Of a stretch of 10,715 nucleotides of DNA, positions 6,076-10,715 are shown piece after piece. The notes under the pieces are model-generated. The model saw only the letters and a program-made list of their open reading frames with translations. It was not told the origin of the DNA and did no database searches. Position 1 is the first letter of the stretch; each line of letters begins with the position of its first letter. Origin of the DNA: Roseiflexaceae bacterium UBA965 (lineage in GTDB: Bacteria; Chloroflexota; Chloroflexia; Chloroflexales; Roseiflexaceae); NCBI GenBank assembly GCA_002292925.1, contig DBCF01000231.1, positions 1 through 10,715 on the forward strand, written 5' to 3'. The position numbers were made by a program, and so were the translations under genes.

Positions 6076-8583
6076 TCAAAGAATGGTTGCTCGTGCGTGA
6101 TGCATGTGCATGATTTTGCGGTAGATCCATATACTACCGAGTAGCAACCAAAACAAATTCGCAACGAGGCTCCAGCGCACCCACGGACGGAATTGCATCG
6201 TAAGTGCGGTACTTCCTGCCGGAATCCGCACGCCTTGATAGACATCATTTATCACCACCGTCGTGGTGGGCTGCCATCCTTTAGGGGTCTGTACCTCAGC
6301 CATCCAATCAGGGTGAAACTGCTGATTGAACAGAACCACTGACTCTGCTGACAATGCGGGGAATGCTACTGTAAATGCATCTCCCTTGTCGTCTTGTTTG
6401 GTGAGTCGTCGATTTGTTGCGGCTTGAGGATTATCGAGCCAAAAATGGTCGTTATCTGCACGGAGTGACTGCATCGGTACTTGCAAACAACACCCCATGC
6501 CATCGGCAGTGCGGTAGAGATACAAGCCATCAACGCGGGTAATAAATGTGAGCCCAGCGATGGTTAAGGGCTTGTCACTGACAATGGTGCGGATGTTGGC
6601 CATCCAGACATCATTGGCGGGAAGCGGTGGGTTAATACTCCGGATGCTCCGGATATAGGTATCGTATTTGACGTTGAAGCGCTTCATCAGTGCCACATAG
6701 TAGCGTGACTGGAGCGAGCTATACGCACCGATTTGGCGTATGCCGAGCGCACTCGAAAAATTCGGCTCGAGCCGGTTGGTCAGTTTGGCGGTGATCATCG
6801 CCATCACGCCATCGGGGGGGAGCGATGTGTTGATGGCTTGGGCCGTTGGTGAGGTGGTGATGATGTTGGCTCGTGGTTGGGTCAGCAACAACGGCGTGAC
6901 CACGAATTGGGCATGCCCCAAAATAACACCTGTCAGCAATACCGTCCGCCAATGGGCATGCGTTACAAAAAAACTTGCGGTGACTGCGAGCACCACAGCG
7001 AATTCTAATGCCACAAACGACCATTGCACTGGAATCTGCTGCCAGAGTGCATAAATGACGGCACCGCCAACAAATTGGAGCCCCCCACACAATGTCAATA
7101 ACACGAGATGGCGTGATTGTGCGAGTGACCGTGACAGCAGGGTTGTGACACCATACAGTGCGAGGACGATGAGTGGGATTTGTTGACTAGCCGATTGAAA
7201 CAACATCCCCCGCGAAAGTTGTGGTAACCCAACAAAATAGCCAAAAGCAAATAAATCTTGCCGAAAACTGAATGCGATGGCAATCAGCAACCAAATACAC
7301 CAGCCCCAGACGCGTCGCCATTGTACCGTGACGCCGATACCGACAAAGATCAACATAATCAGCGTGATATAGCTCGCTTTGATGGGGAACATGGATTTGG
7401 TATATGTGGTAATTGGCTGAAAAATATCACTAACCCCAAACGACAAAAACGCCCCGAGCGCCTGCGTTAAATTGGTAATCGTTGGTACGATGCCAATAAA
7501 AAATTGTGGACTGATTTGCTGGCGCAAGGCCGATAACCGCACTGCAGTCACAATATCTAGTAAGGATGGTATTGTGCTTATAATGCCAAGTCCAACCCCG
7601 ACACTTGTGGCCATGATATACGTATATAATTGATGGCGATTTGTGCGGAGTTGCCATAGGTGCCAGCCAAAATACCCCACAAAAAAATAAGCCATCTGTA
7701 TGATGTACTGTGGGTATGCCGTGTAGATTAAGGAATACACGGCAAAGGCCATAAACACCATTGTCCACCATGGTGATTTTTGGTTGCGGATGCGTTGTAA
7801 CCCGTAAAGTAATGCCATGCCCCACGTGGTCGGCAAAATAAAAGTGTGAAAGGTGTTCCAGAAAAAAAAGGCGGGAATGTATGCCAGTAATAACCCCGTT
7901 ACCAGCGCAACTCCCGGCTGTGGCGTGATTTCACGGCTGTATAGTACCGTAAATAATCCCGTGAGATAGATGATGAATACAAAATAATAGGTGAAGTAGT
8001 CATAAGGGTCATGGATGAACTGCATCAGCACCCACGAAGGCAGATATGCAGGACTAAATATACTGCCATGCGATAGTGGTTTGCCAAACTCAACTGTATT
8101 TGTCCATAATGCCAGCCACCCTGATCGGGGCGCCTGCATTTGCTGATTTACTTCGGGAATATAGCTAGAAATATAGTCTGAAAATAACGGTGCTTCAACG
8201 TAAGTTGTTTGTGGTACTGCATCGAGATTGGCATAGAGTAGTGGCCGAAATGGCAATATAATATGCGATGAAATTAATAATGGGATAAACCAGAGCAAGA
8301 TGATTATGCTATAGACGAGTACTGGGCGCTGATATAACCAGCTCCCGTGCCGCCGTAGCCATTGTACCGTGCTTGTATGCTCCACAAAAAGAAATTGGAT
8401 GCGTGGGGTAATACGTGATGCGACGAACGCACTAATCGTCGCGTGGTGTTTGTAAAAAACAAATCCTAGGCTGATATTGATAAATGTCGCGACAAATAGC
8501 ACGATGGCAAGCGCAGTATGATTTGTGGATAACGCAAGTAAAGTTGACATAAAATACAATGCAACATATACAATGACAGACAA
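6076..8583 (-). CDS. large polytopic membrane protein, YfhO/GT-C glycosyltransferase-like
   Basis: Up to 835 residues. A hydrophobic N-terminal half and middle (about residues 1-570) has roughly a dozen membrane segments, for example near 20-42, 88-110, 196-214, 224-240, 272-290, 322-342, 402-420, 426-440, 468-484, 524-540 and 545-566. A mostly soluble region of about 230 residues follows, then one last membrane helix (804-822). The first extracytoplasmic loop FSDYISSYIPEVNQQM...LWTNTVEFGKPLS recalls the YfhO motif 'D...qy.p.....g..plW.p....G.p'. The end (FHPDWMAEVQ ... GVRIPAGSTALTMQF) recalls the YfhO C-terminal 'GW.a ... v.vPaG...v.f'. Such proteins are thought to transfer sugars from lipid carriers to envelope polymers or lipids. 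The substrate is unknown. No ATG with a ribosome site is found: TTG at 8583 gives the longest form, and the first ATG is at 8550. The gene is divergent from selD. Confidence 0.72.
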   Translation of the reverse strand: MSVIVYVALYFMSTLLALSTNHTALAIVLFVATFINISLGFVFYKHHATISAFVASRITPRIQFLFVEHTSTVQWLRRHGSWLYQRPVLVYSIIILLWFIPLLISSHIILPFRPLLYANLDAVPQTTYVEAPLFSDYISSYIPEVNQQMQAPRSGWLALWTNTVEFGKPLSHGSIFSPAYLPSWVLMQFIHDPYDYFTYYFVFIIYLTGLFTVLYSREITPQPGVALVTGLLLAYIPAFFFWNTFHTFILPTTWGMALLYGLQRIRNQKSPWWTMVFMAFAVYSLIYTAYPQYIIQMAYFFVGYFGWHLWQLRTNRHQLYTYIMATSVGVGLGIISTIPSLLDIVTAVRLSALRQQISPQFFIGIVPTITNLTQALGAFLSFGVSDIFQPITTYTKSMFPIKASYITLIMLIFVGIGVTVQWRRVWGWCIWLLIAIAFSFRQDLFAFGYFVGLPQLSRGMLFQSASQQIPLIVLALYGVTTLLSRSLAQSRHLVLLTLCGGLQFVGGAVIYALWQQIPVQWSFVALEFAVVLAVTASFFVTHAHWRTVLLTGVILGHAQFVVTPLLLTQPRANIITTSPTAQAINTSLPPDGVMAMITAKLTNRLEPNFSSALGIRQIGAYSSLQSRYYVALMKRFNVKYDTYIRSIRSINPPLPANDVWMANIRTIVSDKPLTIAGLTFITRVDGLYLYRTADGMGCCLQVPMQSLRADNDHFWLDNPQAATNRRLTKQDDKGDAFTVAFPALSAESVVLFNQQFHPDWMAEVQTPKGWQPTTTVVINDVYQGVRIPAGSTALTMQFRPWVRWSLVANLFWLLLGSIWIYRKIMHMHHARATIL

Positions 8584-8824
8584 TTTGTGTGTCAGCGCAA
8601 GTATAACATGGTTCGAAATACATCATCCTAATTGCGCGTTAATACCCAAAATATACAATTAAGTAGTGGTAAATTGTTGCCACCTGAGAGAATGTCATAA
8701 CCACATCACTGTACTGTAGGATTGTTGGTATGTCGGTAACGCTATAGACGATGGTACGAGGTGTCTGCACGATGACGCAATCCATGTATAATCAGCGCAG
8801 ACGTTCTTTTTGTTGGGTAATACC
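8584..8824. promoter_or_regulatory. divergent intergenic region between the membrane protein and selD
   Basis: These 241 bases are AT-rich and should hold both divergent promoters. ACAATT (8655-8660) and AATTGT (8672-8677) form a small inverted repeat with an 11-base gap. No ORF here is convincing. Confidence 0.4.
8787..8792 (+). promoter_or_regulatory. candidate -10 element of the selD promoter
   Basis: This is a perfect TATAAT, 32 bases before the selD ATG at 8825, giving a leader of roughly 26 bases. The hexamer 17 bases upstream (TCTGCA) matches the -35 consensus poorly, so the promoter may need an activator or may be weak. Confidence 0.5.
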
Positions 8825-9871
8825 ATGCATACACGTGAGCAAATTCGTTTGACTGAATTAGCCGGTTGTGCCGGCTGAGCAGCCAAAATGGGGCCGGGTG
8901 CCCTACACGATATGATTGCGCAACTACGCTTTACCAGCCACCCCAACTTGTTAGTGGGGCTAGGCAAAGCCGACGATGCGGCGGTATACCAGATCAATGC
9001 CAGCCAGGCATTGGTCCAGACCGTCGATTTCTTTCCCCCAATCGTCGATGATCCCTACGACTACGGTTATATCGCCGCAGCCAACGCCTTGTCAGACATC
9101 TATGCCATGGGGGGCACCCCCATGCTCGCTTTGGCTATCGCCGCCTTCCCCGATAATCTGCCGGCATCGATTACTAGCCAGATTTTGCAAGGGGGCATCG
9201 ATGCCGTGGCGGCGGCGGGTGCGGTGGTAGCCGGTGGGCATACCATCGTCGACCCCGAACCCAAATACGGCTTGTGTGTGACGGGGCTGATTGACCCTGC
9301 CCGCGTCGCCCGCAAAAGCGATCTCCATATTGGTGACGTCATGATACTGAGCAAACCCCTCGGCACAGGCATCATCACCACCGCCGCCAAACGCAATCAG
9401 GTCGACCCTGCTGCGTATGCGGCTGCAGTGGCGTCGATGAAGCAACTCAACGCCAACGCCGCCCAGGTCGCCATGCGCCACGGCGTAGTCTGCATGACCG
9501 ATATCACCGGGTTTGGCTTACTGGGGCATGCCAGCGAAATGGTGCGCGACAGCAATGTGGCGATGCAAATCCATGCCAGCCAATTACCGTTGCTCCCGAC
9601 GGTGCGGGCGCTGGCAGACGCCGGCGTCGTGCCTGGCGGGCTGGGACGCAATCGAATGCACCTGCTCGCCGACGGCACCTTGCAACTGGCGGCCGATGTG
9701 CCACCCGGGTTGCTGGACATCGCCGTCGACCCCCAGACGTCTGGCGGATTGTTGTGTGCGGTAGCACCCGATGCGCTGGCGGCACTGCTGGCCGACGCCC
9801 AAGCGGTGGGACTGGTGTTGACAGTGATTGGTGAAGTTGTTGCTGGGCGCGGCGTGGCGCTAGTCATATAA
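8825..9871 (+). CDS. selD: selenophosphate synthase containing selenocysteine (UGA at 8876-8878)
   Basis: A 348-residue protein when the in-frame TGA at codon 18 is read as Sec. SelD makes selenophosphate from selenide and ATP, the Se donor for Sec-tRNA synthesis and for 2-selenouridine in tRNA. The N-terminus is MHTREQIRLTELAGCAG-U-AAKMGPG. The Sec sits exactly where the catalytic Cys17 of E. coli SelD lies, and the spacing to the essential Lys is kept (U18 and K21; C17 and K20 in E. coli). Further family motifs follow: ADDAAVY (Asp51), TVDFFPP (Asp68), NALSDIYAMGG (Asp91), VAGGHTI and TDITGFGLLGH. A gene caller would start at the ATG at 8888 and lose the active site. A stem-loop that could serve as SECIS lies 10 bases past the UGA. 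The ribosome site before 8825 is weak. It precedes an aminotransferase gene by 23 bases, probably in one transcript. Confidence 0.95.
8889..8905 (+). promoter_or_regulatory. candidate bacterial SECIS hairpin for the selD UGA
   Basis: Bases 8889-8894 (TGGGGC) pair with 8900-8905 (GCCCTA) in 6 bp with one G-U pair, leaving the loop CGGGT with a G at the second position. The loop starts 16 bases after the UGA, at the near edge of the distance known for bacterial SECIS elements. SelB should bind it to direct Sec insertion. Two other small hairpins (8861-8875 and 8873-8884) can form around the UGA. Confidence 0.6.
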
Positions 9872-9894
9872 CAGAGACACGAAAGAGGATTGTG

Positions 9895-10715
9895 ATGAGT
9901 CAAGTGCGATTAAGTAACCGGCTGAGCCGTTTGACCCCGTCGGCCACCACGGCATTGGGTGGCAAAATCGCCGCCCTCAAGGCCCAAGGGATTAACGTGA
10001 TTTCGTTTGGAGCCGGTGAGCCCGACTTTGCCACCCCTGACGCCCTTAAGGCAGCAGGTATAAAGGCCATCGAAACCAATCAAACCAAATATACGCCGAT
10101 TGGTGGCCCCGCTGAGCTCCGCAAAGCAATTGCCGAGCGCGTCAGTGGCGAAAGTAGCGTGACCTACACCGCCAACCAAATTTCGGTGACTAACGGGGCC
10201 AAAGAAGCCTTGTTCTTGGCGTTTTTGGCGTTGTGTGACGAAGGCGACGAAGTCATCATCCCAGCTCCGTATTGGGTGAGCTACGTCGACCAAGCCAAAC
10301 TCTCGGGCGCCACCCCGGTGATTGTCGAAACCACCCAGGCCCAAGGCTTCCGCATGACTGCCGCCCAACTGGCCGCCGCCATTACGCCGCGCACCCGCGT
10401 GCTGGTGCTCAATTCACCATCCAACCCCACCGGCGCTGTCTATTCGGCCGACGATTTGGCGGCCATCGCCGCCGTGATTCGTCAGCACCCCCAGATTGTG
10501 GTGATGAGCGACGAAATCTACGACGCCATCATCTATACCGCATACGCCCGCTGGCTCCAAGTGGCGCCCGATTTGGCACCCCAAACGCTGGTGATCAACG
10601 GTGCATCCAAAGCCTGGGCCATGACCGGGTGGCGGATGGGCTTTGTGGCGGGGCCACAAGCCATCATCGATGCCATCAAGGGCATCCAGAGCCATTCGAC
10701 ATCACACACGTCGTC
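9895..10715 (+). CDS. class I pyridoxal-phosphate aminotransferase, aspartate type (3' end beyond window)
   Basis: The first 273 codons of a fold-type I aminotransferase of about 390 residues are visible, and the frame is open to the window edge. Motifs in order: SFGAGEPDF (substrate-binding N-terminal loop), YTPIGG, NGAKEALF (phosphate-binding helix), APYWVSY, NSPSNPTGAVY (conserved Asn contacting the PLP ring), SDEIYDAI (Asp binding the pyridine nitrogen, then Tyr), and GASKAWAMTGWRMGF with the Schiff-base Lys239. This pattern fits the Ib group of aspartate or aspartate/prephenate aminotransferases, which move amino groups between aspartate, glutamate and their keto acids. Precise substrates need the C-terminal Arg region, which is not in view. 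A GAAAGAGGA ribosome site lies 5 bases before the ATG. The gene follows selD by 23 bases. Confidence 0.93.
   Translation, partial: MSQVRLSNRLSRLTPSATTALGGKIAALKAQGINVISFGAGEPDFATPDALKAAGIKAIETNQTKYTPIGGPAELRKAIAERVSGESSVTYTANQISVTNGAKEALFLAFLALCDEGDEVIIPAPYWVSYVDQAKLSGATPVIVETTQAQGFRMTAAQLAAAITPRTRVLVLNSPSNPTGAVYSADDLAAIAAVIRQHPQIVVMSDEIYDAIIYTAYARWLQVAPDLAPQTLVINGASKAWAMTGWRMGFVAGPQAIIDAIKGIQSHSTSHTS

Noticed and set aside
8432..8626. 64-residue Cys-rich minus-strand frame starting at AGGATGATG
   Set aside because: It overlaps the start of the membrane-protein gene in another frame and the Cys content has no recognisable metal-site pattern. It is kept only as a hint about a possible frameshift.
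8888..9871. selD starting at the ATG at 8888 as a 327-residue protein
   Set aside because: This would remove the catalytic residue and essential Lys region, although the same frame upstream encodes conserved SelD residues with only a UGA between.
9092..10695. Several long minus-strand frames opposite selD and the aminotransferase gene
   Set aside because: They are mirror frames of GC-rich codons. The plus-strand proteins have complete family motifs.

Overview
The window reads like a bacterial chromosome segment with ordinary housekeeping and accessory genes. There is no mobile element, CRISPR array, tRNA or rRNA that I can see. Moderate GC, frequent CAA/TTG codons, SelD-AspC linkage, a YfhO-like membrane protein and Gly/Met/His-rich surface proteins would suit a Chloroflexota-type (Herpetosiphon-like) genome, but that taxonomic guess is inference only. 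The use of UGA as a selenocysteine codon shows that the host should carry a full Sec-decoding system (selA, selB, selC) elsewhere.

Layout from left to right. (1) 30-1079, minus: an MtfA-like (M90) zinc peptidase with an extra N-terminal region. (2) 1315-2248, plus: a two-gene unit encoding a small membrane protein and an exported protein. The exported protein has a Gly/Arg/His/Met decapeptide repeat and a DUF305-like helical domain. A Fur-box-like sequence lies in front of the unit and a 20-bp-stem intrinsic terminator behind it. (3) 2321-3973, minus: an amidase-signature hydrolase. (4) 3974-4290: a non-coding gap with two inverted repeats. (5) 4291-5886, minus: a gamma-glutamyltransferase-family Ntn hydrolase that keeps its catalytic Thr but has lost nearly all the residues that hold the gamma-glutamyl alpha-amino and alpha-carboxyl groups in the E. 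coli enzyme. (6) 6076-8583, minus: a large YfhO/GT-C-like polytopic membrane protein. (7) 8825-9871, plus: selD, with an in-frame UGA at the catalytic position and a candidate bacterial SECIS hairpin. (8) 9895 to the window end, plus: a class I aspartate-type aminotransferase, cut by the window edge and 23 bases after selD.

Functional logic. SelD makes selenophosphate, the Se donor for Sec-tRNA. Because SelD here itself needs a Sec residue, its production depends on its own product. The 1315-2248 unit looks like a surface metal-binding (copper, silver or iron) module. The amidase and the divergent GGT-family enzyme are both amide-bond hydrolases on the same strand and may act on related non-standard substrates, but they are separated by more than 300 bases, so co-function is only a suggestion. 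The most useful points to check are the Sec-SelD (any standard gene caller will truncate it), the rewired GGT active site, and the repeat-bearing metal-protein unit.
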